From the NCBI GenBank assembly GCA_017545485.1, contig JAFWMY010000011.1:97675-161674 (forward strand): a stretch of 64,000 nucleotides of DNA, in the 5' to 3' direction. Of the stretch, positions 25,731 to 34,075 are shown piece after piece. The notes beneath the pieces were generated by a model. The model worked only from the letters and a program-made list of their open reading frames with translations. It ran no database searches and was not told the DNA's origin. Within the stretch, counting starts at the first letter, position 1. Each line of letters opens with the position of its first letter. This DNA is from Candidatus Saccharimonadota bacterium. GTDB lineage: Bacteria > Patescibacteriota > Saccharimonadia > Saccharimonadales > Saccharimonadaceae. The translations under genes and the position numbers were made by a program.

Positions 25731-26889
25731 CTTTAATTCCCTCTCTACTAGTATAACACGAAATTTGTAAACTTAAGCCAATTGCGAATGCTATGAAAAT
25801 CATGCTAGTACCGCCATAAGAGATAAGCGGGAGAGTAATGCCGGTAACTGGAACAATCCCTGTCATCGCCATAATATTTACTACCACACCTGCCAAAAAC
25901 CAAGAAAAAACACCTGTGATGATTAAACGATCATCTGCGGCATTTGTGTGTTCAGCAACTTTAAGGAGGCGAAGTAAAATGGCTCCAAAAACTATCAGCA
26001 CAAGAAACAGCCCTACAAATCCAAATGTTTCGCCCATAATAGCAAACACCGAGTCGTTAATTGATTCTGGCAGATAGCCTGTGGCCTGAACAGAATTTCC
26101 AATACCTACTCCAAAAAATCCACCAGTACCAATAGCAAGCATTGCATTATCAACGTGGTAAGTAGAGTCTGTTGATTCCCCTCCAGTCAAAGTAGTGAGC
26201 CAGGCATCTACACGCTGCATGCGATGAGAGGAGGTGGCAACTGCGCCAACGGCCACTGCTAAAACTAACGCTATCATAATGAGATACTGTTTGGCGGGGA
26301 TACCAGAAATTAGAAGCATACCAAAAATAATTGCTATAAGAGTCACGCCGGTGCCTAAATCGCCCTGTGCAATAACAACGAGAAATAGCGATAAACCACA
26401 TACAATAAGTAGTGGAAGCCAAAACTCTTTCCATTTACCTAATTCTCCGTTTTCTTTTTTGCGAGCAAGAAAATCTGCAAGATATATAACGAGAGCAAGT
26501 TTGATTAATTCGGCCGGTTGGAAACTTAAACCTCCGAGATTAAACCAACGACATTCGCCGAGTTCGCATCTCGCTAAAGACGAGCCAGTAAGAGACAAAA
26601 GCCAAAGAAGGCCTGATAAAACGAGTGAAACAATCATGAGTGGCTTAGCATATTTTTTGATATATTTATGCGGTATCCATTTAAAGGCTGCAAAAAACGC
26701 AATTAATGATAAAGCTACAGAACGAAGTTGGCCAAGAAAAAAATAGTTAGAGTCATAATCGGTGCCATATGTATTGTTAAGGACGTTGGCACGCATTGGT
26801 CCAATTGCATAAATAATAATTAAACCTAGGGCCATCAGGGCTAATGTAGCAAATAAAATTACTAAATCTGATTTGTGTTTGCGGTTCAA
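25663..26889 (-). CDS. ftsW: Peptidoglycan glycosyltransferase FtsW (SEDS)
   Basis: A 408-aa SEDS polymerase with about ten membrane spans, partner of the transpeptidase FtsI. Family blocks are visible: FQPAELIKLALVIYLADFLA, AQGDLGTGVTLIAI, and near the C-terminus GIVPVTGITLPLISYGGTSM. I choose the TTG at 26889 as start: GGAGG stands six bases upstream and the TTG overlaps the mraY stop (TTGA). Upstream in-frame ATG at 26934 lies in mraY and has no ribosome site. The C-terminal 40 residues (REGIKDENISSRGRLRGSHY) overlap the start of murG. Confidence 0.93.
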   Translation of the reverse strand: MNRKHKSDLVILFATLALMALGLIIIYAIGPMRANVLNNTYGTDYDSNYFFLGQLRSVALSLIAFFAAFKWIPHKYIKKYAKPLMIVSLVLSGLLWLLSLTGSSLARCELGECRWFNLGGLSFQPAELIKLALVIYLADFLARKKENGELGKWKEFWLPLLIVCGLSLFLVVIAQGDLGTGVTLIAIIFGMLLISGIPAKQYLIMIALVLAVAVGAVATSSHRMQRVDAWLTTLTGGESTDSTYHVDNAMLAIGTGGFFGVGIGNSVQATGYLPESINDSVFAIMGETFGFVGLFLVLIVFGAILLRLLKVAEHTNAADDRLIITGVFSWFLAGVVVNIMAMTGIVPVTGITLPLISYGGTSMIFIAFAIGLSLQISCYTSREGIKDENISSRGRLRGSHYTSRRRSS

Positions 26890-27914
26890 ATCGCACCTCC
26901 GGTAGCAGCGATAAAGATACCTAGAATCGCACAAACGCCAGCCACAATCCAGAATCTCATAACGATTTTAGCTTCTCCCCAACCTAGGGCTTCTAGATGA
27001 TGATGTAGAGGAGCGGAAATAAAGACTTTACGATGGAAGAATTTTTTGGATGCTAATTGTATTAGTGATGAACCGGTCTCTATAACGAAAGGTAATCCTA
27101 TGATAGGGAGTAAAAGGAATGAGTTTGTCATCATCGCCACAACTCCTAAGCCTGCGCCAAGAGCAAACGAGCCGGTATCGCCCATCATAAAACGTGCGGG
27201 AGGAACGTTAAACCAAATGTAAGATAGAAGCCAACCTACTACGGTGAGACAAAAACCAAACAATAGAATATTGCCCTGGAAAAGAGCGATTACCCCATAA
27301 GCAGCATAAGCCATCATAGCGAGTCCGCCAGAAAGGCCATCTAGACCATCGCTAATATTCACGGCATTACTAGTAGCAACCACCGCAAACGCAAAAATAA
27401 TCATCATCCATATAGCGCCGACGTTAAAGTCACCGAGAAATGGAACCAAAATATCAGTCCAGCCGAGCCTGAATGAGAAAAACCAACCTAGAATTAAGCC
27501 TACGGCAGTAATCAAAAGAAATTTAACTGGACCACGAAGACCAGCAGCGCCACGCCCTGTACCAAAAATATTAATCACATCATCAATCACGCCAACTAAA
27601 GCACCGCCGAGAAAACCGACTAATGGTAGCCACGTTTGCCCACGATCAAGGTTAAAAATCCAAGTTACTGCTGTTACAGATATTACACCAATTAAGCCGG
27701 CCATGGTTGGGAAGGCATGATTAAACTTATGAGCATGTAGTTTACGCATGATAGGTAAATCTTTACCATCTACGGTAGTTTGTTTCTGTTTCTTCCAGAA
27801 TTTGTATTTATAAGCAAAGTGAGTATAGAACGGTGTCAAGGCCATTGAGAATAAAAAGGCAGCGACAGCAAGTAAAAATCCATGTAGTATTTCGTCATTT
27901 AATGTCATAACCAT
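26886..27914 (-). CDS. mraY: Phospho-MurNAc-pentapeptide translocase MraY
   Basis: A 342-aa ten-span enzyme that joins UDP-MurNAc-pentapeptide to undecaprenyl phosphate, giving lipid I. Signature sites are KLHAHKFNHAFPTMAG (substrate loop), NAVNISDGLDGLSGGLA and FMMGDTGSFALGAGLG (catalytic Asp cluster) and PLHHHLEALGWGEAKI near the end. Start is taken at 27914, with GGTGGAG six bases upstream overlapping the ftsI stop; upstream ATG at 27926 lies inside ftsI. The N-terminal cytoplasmic loop between spans 1 and 2 is longer than usual. Confidence 0.94.
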   Translation of the reverse strand: MVMTLNDEILHGFLLAVAAFLFSMALTPFYTHFAYKYKFWKKQKQTTVDGKDLPIMRKLHAHKFNHAFPTMAGLIGVISVTAVTWIFNLDRGQTWLPLVGFLGGALVGVIDDVINIFGTGRGAAGLRGPVKFLLITAVGLILGWFFSFRLGWTDILVPFLGDFNVGAIWMMIIFAFAVVATSNAVNISDGLDGLSGGLAMMAYAAYGVIALFQGNILLFGFCLTVVGWLLSYIWFNVPPARFMMGDTGSFALGAGLGVVAMMTNSFLLLPIIGLPFVIETGSSLIQLASKKFFHRKVFISAPLHHHLEALGWGEAKIVMRFWIVAGVCAILGIFIAATGGAI

Positions 27915-27915
27915 A

Positions 27916-29670
27916 TTATACTCCACCTGGCTTAATTTTCATATAATCTATCATATAATTAGATATTTTATCAAAAAGACTCATAGCGTCGCCAGAGCCA
28001 ATACTTTGGCCTTCGCCCCACATCTTGACCATAATAACGTAGGAGGGCATTTCCCCGCTGGTACCAACAAAACCAATATAAGAACCGACTAATTCGGCAA
28101 AAGAATCATCGTAGGCGCCGTTGCGAATGACTTGGGCGGTACCAGATTTGCCACCAATATCATACCCAGCACGGTCAATACCCTGGCGGACTTTATAGCT
28201 TCGGTTATGAATTAACATCTCACGCATCATGGCGGATGTCTCATCAGACAAGATTTTATCTTCCACTCTTTCTTGCGTTGGATTATCTTCTAAAATGGAT
28301 GGAGTGCGCCAAGTGCCACCATTAACTACTGCAGAAAATGCAGTGGCAGTTTGAAGCATGGTAATACTTAAGTTTTGGCCAAAAGTGAGGTTAGCATATG
28401 TAGAATCACGGCCCCACCCTTCATTTGGATCAGGGATGAAACCTTCTGCTTCATTAAGTTCTACTCCAGTAGTATGGCCTAAACGGAATTTATTATAATA
28501 GTAATCAAATAGCTTTTCCCTACCCTGTTGATTGATATGAGTCGGGTCATCACCAAGAAGTTTGAGGGCGTGAATTGAACCGGTATTTAGTGACCAATAC
28601 AGAGCATCTCGCATAGTCAACGTGCCATACAAACTGCTTCTTTGTTCTGCGTTCCAAATTTTCCAATCATCTACTACTTCATAGTGTTGATTAAAAAATG
28701 TAGTATCTGGGGTCATTTTCCCCTCATTGATAGCTGCCGAAAAAGCAAAGTTTTTGCAAATAGATGCCGGCTCATACGGAACGTCGGTAACGTAATTATT
28801 AAAAATTGCGGCGTCGGTTACACTACTATATTCATTAGGATTGTAATTTGGGAGATTAGCCATGGTCAAGACTTTACCGTTGTTAGGGTTTAAAATGAGC
28901 ACCGAAGCATTAGTGGCTGCCGTATTATTAATTGCCTCACTAGCTAATTCTTCGGTTCCTTTTTCTAAGCTACGGTCAATACTTAAGATAATATTTTGGC
29001 CGTCTTTAGCTGGGATTTTAACATTATCTTTACCAATTGATAAAGCAACATTATTAATATCAGAGGTGGTTTTAATCAGCCCATTTTCGCCCGCTAAGGC
29101 TTTATTTAAAGAGCCTTCTACACCGTATTGCCCAACTCCGTCATTATTCACAAAACCAAGTAACCCTGAAGCAAATTCACCCTCTGGATATACGCGTTGA
29201 TTAGTCTTTTTTAACCATACTGCCGGAGTTTCTGATTCGGCTATTTTTTCTGCAATGGCACGCGGAATATTTTTAGCTACTATAGCATAGCGCAATCCTT
29301 CCTGACTATAAATTTCATCAATATCTGCGGTTTGGTATTCTTTCGCATAAGTGTTGACAACCTTCTCAATATCTTCTTTTTGTGTAACGGTTGGGTCAAT
29401 TACGATTTGATAAGCGGTTTGATTTAAAACAATTGCTACTGGCTCGCCGTGATCCATCATGTATATTTCGCCGCGCTTTGCCGTGATAGCCTCTAGAAGC
29501 GTGTGCTGTTCATTGGCTTTTGCTACCCAGGCATTATGTTCAATAATTTGAATAAAAAATAGCCGCACTACAATAATAGCAAGTGCAATTAACGCTAGGT
29601 TTTTTAAAATATTAAGCCTGTGTTTAGTCGGCCCATTGTTGTTTTGTTTTTTATAATTATTCCGTGGCAT
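27916..29670 (-). CDS. ftsI: Class B penicillin-binding protein (FtsI/PBP3-like)
   Basis: A 584-aa septal transpeptidase. One N-terminal span (about residues 20-40), a pedestal domain (IVIDPTVTQKEDIEKVV) and the penicillin-binding domain. The active motifs are SxxK in PYEPASICKNFAFSAA, SxN in YWSLNTGSIHAL, and KSGTAQV (KTG type). The start is uncertain: ATG at 29670 (MPRNNYKK) overlaps the ftsL stop by 14 bases but lacks a well-spaced ribosome site. Upstream in-frame ATGs at 29688 and 29730 are less likely because they lie inside ftsL; GGAGG directly abuts the one at 29688. Works with FtsW, next but one in the operon. Confidence 0.92.
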   Translation of the reverse strand: MPRNNYKKQNNNGPTKHRLNILKNLALIALAIIVVRLFFIQIIEHNAWVAKANEQHTLLEAITAKRGEIYMMDHGEPVAIVLNQTAYQIVIDPTVTQKEDIEKVVNTYAKEYQTADIDEIYSQEGLRYAIVAKNIPRAIAEKIAESETPAVWLKKTNQRVYPEGEFASGLLGFVNNDGVGQYGVEGSLNKALAGENGLIKTTSDINNVALSIGKDNVKIPAKDGQNIILSIDRSLEKGTEELASEAINNTAATNASVLILNPNNGKVLTMANLPNYNPNEYSSVTDAAIFNNYVTDVPYEPASICKNFAFSAAINEGKMTPDTTFFNQHYEVVDDWKIWNAEQRSSLYGTLTMRDALYWSLNTGSIHALKLLGDDPTHINQQGREKLFDYYYNKFRLGHTTGVELNEAEGFIPDPNEGWGRDSTYANLTFGQNLSITMLQTATAFSAVVNGGTWRTPSILEDNPTQERVEDKILSDETSAMMREMLIHNRSYKVRQGIDRAGYDIGGKSGTAQVIRNGAYDDSFAELVGSYIGFVGTSGEMPSYVIMVKMWGEGQSIGSGDAMSLFDKISNYMIDYMKIKPGGV

Positions 29671-30004
29671 ATCCAGACACCGTAGCATCCTCCATAGCAG
29701 CCGCGATGGTACTATTCTTGACGGTAGCAACGGAGTTTAGACGCGCTTTTTCAACTGCGAGATCATCTTTTTTGACATTCATTTCAGTTATTTCAGATTC
29801 AACAGAAGATATTTCGTAGTCGTAGCTAGTAGCTTTAGTACCTTCTGCAACGTAGATTAGACCAAATATTAATGTTAGCATACAAATAATAGCGATTTGG
29901 GAAATAGAACCAAGGCTACGCTTGGTGTGACGTACGATATTACGGTTTCTGGCAAAACTCTGAGTCATCGGCTCTCGTCTGGTCACATAGGTTTGACTAA
30001 TCAT
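29657..30004 (-). CDS. ftsL: FtsL-like bitopic division protein
   Basis: A 115-aa protein with one span (about residues 37-55, IAIICMLTLIFGLIYVAEG) and a short extracytoplasmic coiled coil (EISSVESEITEMNVKKDDLA ...). Size, topology and place between rsmH and ftsI fit FtsL, which activates FtsWI at the division site. Sequence similarity across FtsL proteins is low, so the call leans on context. It is separated from rsmH by 335 bases holding a 21-codon ORF and a structured RNA, which is unusual for this cluster. Start is ATG 30004, with GAGGA about 11 bases upstream. Confidence 0.72.
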   Translation of the reverse strand: MISQTYVTRREPMTQSFARNRNIVRHTKRSLGSISQIAIICMLTLIFGLIYVAEGTKATSYDYEISSVESEITEMNVKKDDLAVEKARLNSVATVKNSTIAAAMEDATVSGYATE

Positions 30005-30060
30005 TTTTATTTAATCCTCGCTTATTTTTGTTTTTATTTTATTATTCACTTTTGTTTTTT

Positions 30061-30247
30061 GTCTTAGTCCGGGGGCTTTTCAGAAGCAGAGCTATAAGTG
30101 CTGCTGATAGTTTCCCCGGGAAGGTCATACATGTTCACACACTCTTAGTGAAACTCTCTTGGCGGACCACACTCTGGTCCATGTCACTAGTCCCGGAAGG
30201 CTCTCGGGGCGAATTTAACCGCGCCCGAGAGCTTAAGGGGAGACTAG
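30061..30247 (-). ncRNA. Structured RNA element upstream of ftsL
   Basis: Minus-strand transcript between the 21-codon ORF and ftsL, richer in GC than its surroundings. Pairings seen: CTAGTC/GACTAG enclosing a nine-pair hairpin GCTCTCGGG/CCCGAGAGC; ACATG/CATGT enclosing GGACCA/TGGTCC and GTTtCAC/GTGAAC (a three-way junction); and CCGGGG/CCCCGG enclosing AGCAG/CTGCT. There is no terminator T tract, so it is likely a leader element of ftsL-ftsI-mraY and later genes and not a stand-alone RNA. I do not recognise it as a known riboswitch or ribosomal leader. Confidence 0.6.
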
Positions 30248-30309
30248 CGGAAATTTACCTTAACTGTTTGCTTGCGAGATTTATTCGCAACTACGATTTG
30301 TTTTGGCAT
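30244..30309 (-). CDS. 21-codon ORF between rsmH and ftsL
   Basis: ATG at 30309 has a perfect AGGAGG five bases upstream, the best ribosome site in the cluster. It encodes MPKQIVVANK followed by SRKQTVKVNFR and stops at TAG (30246-30244), 31 bases after the rsmH stop. The peptide is basic with no span. The stop codon falls in the first helix (CTAGTC) of the structured RNA, so translation of this ORF would reach into and open that helix. That layout suggests a leader peptide coupling translation to the fold, and so to ftsL expression. A small independent protein is possible. No homologue recognised. Confidence 0.6.
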   Translation of the reverse strand: MPKQIVVANKSRKQTVKVNFR

Positions 30310-30339
30310 ATTTGCCTCCTTTTTATGTTTTTATTTTTA

Positions 30340-31215
30340 TCAAATCCGCTTGATAGCCACTCGCAGTTTAGCGCTTCTGGCTCGCGGGTTGATAAGCAAT
30401 TCTTGTGAGTCCGCAATAATTGGTTTTTTGGTAAGGATTGTTAGTTCTGATTCTTCACCGTGGCTGGACGCTTCTTTGAAATAATCCTTAACTAAACGAT
30501 CTTCAAGACTATGGAAAGTAATAATTCCTAGACGACCATTTTTATTTAGTAGTTTTGGCAAGATTGGTAGAGTCTTTTCAATCTGCTCTAACTCGCCATT
30601 TACTTTTATACGAATAGCTTGGAATATTTTGGTCGCTGGATGGGTTTTACTGTATTTGGAATGAGACTTAATGATATCGGCAAGTTGCTTGGTACTATTA
30701 ATTGGGCGCTGATGTACAATTTCTCTTGCGAGCATCTTGCTACGGCCTACTGGCTCTTCGCCGTAGGTGGTAAAGATGTCGGCTAGTTCACGTTCACTAT
30801 ATTTATTTACAATGTCTGCTGCCGTAATGTTTTGCCGTTGATCCATCCGCATATCTAACGCAGCATCATATTTGAATGAAAAGCCACGTTCTTCCATGTC
30901 TAATTGCGGAGATGAAACTCCAAAATCAGCCAGTATTATGTCATAAGTTTTTCCACACTTAAAAAGTTGCAGCACTGCATTATAAAAATCCGTATCCATT
31001 ATATTTATTTCTGAGGGGAATATGCTTTTTAGATGCTTAGTGGCATATTCATCACGGTCTACTAAAACAGAGTTTTTATAATTCTGTGTCACAGCCAAAA
31101 TTTTGCTAGCATGTCCTCCATAACCAGCCGTCAAGTCTAAATACGACTCGCCCGGTTTGGGGTCCAGACTTGCCAAAACTTCTGACAATAAAACAGGGAT
31201 ATGTAGTTTCTCCAT
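30340..31215 (-). CDS. rsmH: 16S rRNA m4C1402 methyltransferase RsmH (MraW)
   Basis: A 291-aa SAM-dependent methyltransferase, usually the first gene of the division/cell-wall cluster, as here. Motifs: HIPVLLSEVLASLDPKPGES, YLDLTAGYGGHASKIL (SAM loop), DIILADFGVSSPQLDMEERG (catalytic region), MRMDQRQ and KIFQAIRIKVNGELEQIE. Start is set at 31215 (MEKLHIPV); TATAAT (31227-31222 on the minus strand) ends six bases before it, so the cluster mRNA should be leaderless. An in-frame ATG at 31230 would lie upstream of that -10 box. No mraZ precedes it. Confidence 0.94.
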   Translation of the reverse strand: MEKLHIPVLLSEVLASLDPKPGESYLDLTAGYGGHASKILAVTQNYKNSVLVDRDEYATKHLKSIFPSEINIMDTDFYNAVLQLFKCGKTYDIILADFGVSSPQLDMEERGFSFKYDAALDMRMDQRQNITAADIVNKYSERELADIFTTYGEEPVGRSKMLAREIVHQRPINSTKQLADIIKSHSKYSKTHPATKIFQAIRIKVNGELEQIEKTLPILPKLLNKNGRLGIITFHSLEDRLVKDYFKEASSHGEESELTILTKKPIIADSQELLINPRARSAKLRVAIKRI

Positions 31216-31697
31216 GTATATATTATACACTGTTTTCGTCGTTTGAGATCGTTCAACTAGAAACTTCAGCGGGTTTGTTTCTGCTTTGATTTTTGTTTTG
31301 TTAACACAAGTTGTCCACCACGATTTACCAGCGCGAAGCTAATCATATATCGCAGCCGTTGAGAGACTTATTGTGTTTAGACCATATAGAGTTTTATTGG
31401 GAGGTGTGTTTTAGGGAAGGAACGCACGATTGTTTTGACGCATCTCGCTTGAATTTTAATGCGCGCGAAGCTCCTAGATGGCCGATCTCAAACTATTTTA
31501 AGGTACGATTTTGTTTAGCGTTTTTGTTTATGATTTCGCTGATTTCAGTTTATTATATTTTTCACAAAAATGCAAGTGGTTTTTTGGACTTTTTTATAGA
31601 TAAAGTTTTCCACAAGTGTGGATAAAACCCCTGTTATTTTCCCGAACAGTTCCCTCTTGATTTTTTTACTGTTTATTTTATAATACCCGAACAAACA
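31216..31697. other. Intergenic region with DnaA-box-like palindrome
   Basis: About 480 bases without a convincing gene. A plus-strand frame of 104 codons (31311-31625) starts at TTG without a ribosome site and resembles nothing; I do not call it. Features: an 11-bp inverted repeat GTTTGAGATCG / CGATCTCAAAC (31229 and 31482), AT-rich DNA, and TTTTCCACA AG TGTGGATAA at 31606-31625, two DnaA-box-like 9-mers facing each other. A third loose match (TTGTCCACC) is at 31311. Short words ACCCCTGTT and CCCGAACA follow. Confidence 0.4.
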
Positions 31698-31777
31698 GAG
31701 GAGAGCTGAGTAACTTCTTTTTCGGCACGCTCGTCCCGGCCCGTTGTCGCGAGCGGGACTTCGCTAACTTGCTCCTC
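31698..31777 (+). other. GC-rich foldback with alternative hairpins
   Basis: GAGGAG (31698) pairs with CTCCTC (31772) around a GC-rich core. In the core, GTCCCG (31733) can pair with CGGGAC (31754), or GCTCG (31729) with CGAGC (31750); the two hairpins share bases and exclude each other. It sits 54 bases before the promoter of the KwaB-like gene. It could be a terminator-like insulator or a structured RNA; no T tract follows. Confidence 0.4.
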
Positions 31778-31831
31778 GTCAGTCGCAAAATGTCTCAAAA
31801 GGAATTGCTCGGTTCTCTTCCCTTTTTATGT

Positions 31832-31854
31832 TATAATGAAACAAATAAGTGGAG
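31832..31854 (+). promoter_or_regulatory. Promoter and ribosome site of the KwaB-like gene
   Basis: TGTTATAAT (TG 31829-31830, TATAAT 31832-31837) predicts a start near 31844. The 17-base leader has GGAG at 31851-31854, six bases before the ATG at 31861. This fixes the start and rejects the in-frame start at 31849. Confidence 0.65.
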
Positions 31855-31860
31855 ATAACT

Positions 31861-32838
31861 ATGGAAAATAATGATTTCGATGTGTTTCTGTGGGCAAATG
31901 AAATAGACGAAGTAAAGAATAATGTTTCTGCTGAGTTGTTTTTATTTAACAAGAATTACACACCTTATAAGATAAAATATTCTGACAAGTTGACCGGCGC
32001 TGTTAAAGCTATGTTTATGCAGGAGGCGATTTCCTATATCATTACAGAGGCGGATAAGGGATTAGAGTGTCGTGAATACGAACGAGCGGATGGCGAAGAA
32101 AAAGTCATTTACCGTACTTCCCTATCGCGAGTTGGACGAGCAGAAACTTTAATTCATTTAATTGAAAACGAATACAAAGATATTGATTACTTCTCGGAAA
32201 ATGAGTATGATTTTAAGAAGGTAAAAGGTATTATCGCAAAATTTACTTATCCTGGCGAATCTGGGATGAAAACTTTTTATATCGCTAAGATTTTGCCTGC
32301 TTCGGCGGCTTTAAAGGGAGCTACTTCCTGGGAGATTAACGGCGAATCCTTTGAGCCATTTTCTGCCGAGATTGCTCTTAAAATGCCAGATGATAATCAA
32401 GTAGCAATTGTAGATGGTAATATTATCGTATTTAATCAGGCAAAATTTGAAAACTTGTTCCAATACGATTATAAGTCTCAGGTAATCGCAGAGGCAAAGG
32501 CAAAAGAACTTGCTGAAAAGTATAAATTATCGTTTGCAGAGGGGCTGACACTTGATGGTTTATTGGCGGATAAAAAGCCTATATTAAAAAAGGTGCAAGC
32601 GATGGATATCGCCGAAGAAATGCCGCAGGATAAATTACTAGACTATGCCGATGAGATGCAACTAGACCTAATGACCGATGATGACGGGTCAATTATTATC
32701 ATGGATGACAAAGATCTTACGATGTTTGTAAATTTATTGAACGAGGACTATTACGTTTCTCCAGTAAATGGACGACGCTACGAAATTAAGTCCAAAAAAC
32801 TACTTGGTGAGCCAGATGGCGAGCCGCCAAGAGGCTAA
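31861..32838 (+). CDS. KwaB-like DUF4868 protein
   Basis: A 325-aa soluble protein resembling the DUF4868 family, which includes KwaB of the Kiwa anti-phage system. Supporting stretches: FTYPGESGMKTFYIAKILPA in the middle, AIVDGNIIVFNQAKFENLF (about 185-205), and the characteristic C-terminal LLNEDYYVSPVNGRRYEIKS. In Kiwa, KwaB acts with the four-span membrane protein KwaA to sense phage effects on RNA polymerase and stop late transcription. No KwaA is adjacent: the next gene is pnuC on the other strand. So this may be a solitary DUF4868 protein with a different role. It overlaps the pnuC end by four bases. Confidence 0.65.
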   Translation: MENNDFDVFLWANEIDEVKNNVSAELFLFNKNYTPYKIKYSDKLTGAVKAMFMQEAISYIITEADKGLECREYERADGEEKVIYRTSLSRVGRAETLIHLIENEYKDIDYFSENEYDFKKVKGIIAKFTYPGESGMKTFYIAKILPASAALKGATSWEINGESFEPFSAEIALKMPDDNQVAIVDGNIIVFNQAKFENLFQYDYKSQVIAEAKAKELAEKYKLSFAEGLTLDGLLADKKPILKKVQAMDIAEEMPQDKLLDYADEMQLDLMTDDDGSIIIMDDKDLTMFVNLLNEDYYVSPVNGRRYEIKSKKLLGEPDGEPPRG

Positions 32839-33533
32839 GATTTTAATTCTCGGTGCCATTTAGTAGCGCCGTAAGCATTAATAATAAGAAAGCCGATAGC
32901 GGCAATTAACCTCATTAAAGCATTATCTCCGCCCTCTAATAAAGCTACTGACCACATAATAATTGCTAAAACTCCACTAATAACCCAAAGCCACCATGAT
33001 TCCCTAAATCTTAAATTCATCATAACTAGCGCACAAATGTCAATGCAACTAATTGTAGAATCTAGAAAAGCCATTTGCTGAGTTGGAATTTTAGTGAGTA
33101 AATAACCAAAAATAATACTTCCAACTAGACAAATGCAAACAACAAGGATAGCATTTTTTGTTGTTAACTTGCGTATTTTAACTTTTTTCTTTTTATCAAG
33201 ATTCTGGCTCCAAGCGAAGAAGCCAAATGCTTCAAGGGGGGCAAAAATAAAAGCGTTAATTGCAAAAGAGCCAAAAAGATTATTTTTAAAGCCCACATAT
33301 GCGATTAGGAGCGCATTTACAAAAGCAAAAATATAGTTATATCTTTTTTGGAGACTAGCACAATAGCTACTAAGTAGGCCGGTGGCGAGAAGTGTGCCAC
33401 CAATGATTAAGTCGCCGCTACAAATGCCAATAATTGCAGGAACTATAATGCAAACAACAATAACGGCGATGTTTTTAGGAGTGAGTTTGGAAGCTTTTGT
33501 TTTAGTGTTTTTGGTTTTGTGCGAGGTTTTCAT
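32835..33533 (-). CDS. pnuC: PnuC-like nicotinamide riboside transporter
   Basis: A 232-aa membrane protein with seven or eight predicted spans. The C-terminal segment NLRFRESWWLWVISGVLAII and the Trp-rich loop before it fit PnuC, which moves nicotinamide riboside by facilitated diffusion; it is then trapped by phosphorylation. Salvage of an NAD precursor fits a host-dependent organism with poor biosynthesis (inference). The N-terminal 18 residues are Lys/Thr-rich. It follows the CYTH gene by eight bases and probably shares its mRNA; the ribosome site before ATG 33533 is weak. Substrate could be another vitamin, as in PnuT or PnuX. Confidence 0.72.
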   Translation of the reverse strand: MKTSHKTKNTKTKASKLTPKNIAVIVVCIIVPAIIGICSGDLIIGGTLLATGLLSSYCASLQKRYNYIFAFVNALLIAYVGFKNNLFGSFAINAFIFAPLEAFGFFAWSQNLDKKKKVKIRKLTTKNAILVVCICLVGSIIFGYLLTKIPTQQMAFLDSTISCIDICALVMMNLRFRESWWLWVISGVLAIIMWSVALLEGGDNALMRLIAAIGFLIINAYGATKWHRELKS

Positions 33534-33541
33534 ATTCTGAT

Positions 33542-34075
33542 TTAATTAATCTCGTAATAGGGTAGTCCAATAAAATTGGATTCGCCAAGAGTTTTAAAGG
33601 TCTTTTCTAAATCTTGTTTAGCTTCCATGACAGAATCTTTATCAGAGAGAACAGATTCAATTTTGGCATAATAACCTTGAAGATTATCTACTTTATCCAA
33701 ATAAATGAATGTTCCCTCTCCCATTTTGAGGCTTTGACGACGACGAGACACTTCAGCAATAGGTTTAAAACCGAGCTGTAGAATGATATTGACAAGTTTT
33801 TCGTAATCAGTAACGGCAGTCTCTTCGGTGATATCTGTCCCGGAATCTTCAATATGACGCCTGAGAATAAAGTAGTATTTGGCTGGTTTATCAACGGATT
33901 GCATTTCTGTGCGCATAATGAGCCGTGGAAAGTTTGCGTGGGGTTTGTAGTTTCTTGGTACATAAATACGATCGTGCTGCCAAAAGATAGGTGAAAAATC
34001 TAGATCAATATCCGATAATTTTTGCTCAAATGCATTATGATTATCCAATTTGCATTTCAGAATGACTTTTCTCAT
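33542..34075 (-). CDS. CYTH-domain protein
   Basis: A 177-aa protein of the CYTH (triphosphate tunnel metalloenzyme) type, which includes class IV adenylate cyclases and thiamine- or inorganic triphosphatases. The beta-strand pattern of alternating charges is visible: KVILKCKLDN at the start, YFILRRHIED in the middle, SRRRQSLKMGEGTFIYLDKV and YYAKIES later. The usual N-terminal ExExK appears as ILKCKL, so the first Glu is replaced and catalysis is uncertain. ATGA overlap with recJ; TGATATAAT (34090-34082, minus) inside the recJ end lies six bases before the ATG, giving it a possible private leaderless promoter. Confidence 0.65.
   Translation of the reverse strand: MRKVILKCKLDNHNAFEQKLSDIDLDFSPIFWQHDRIYVPRNYKPHANFPRLIMRTEMQSVDKPAKYYFILRRHIEDSGTDITEETAVTDYEKLVNIILQLGFKPIAEVSRRRQSLKMGEGTFIYLDKVDNLQGYYAKIESVLSDKDSVMEAKQDLEKTFKTLGESNFIGLPYYEIN

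Noticed and set aside
31311..31625. 104-codon plus-strand frame starting at TTG
   Set aside because: No ribosome site or promoter in front, no recognisable domain, and it contains the facing DnaA-box-like repeat. Kept only as part of the intergenic description.
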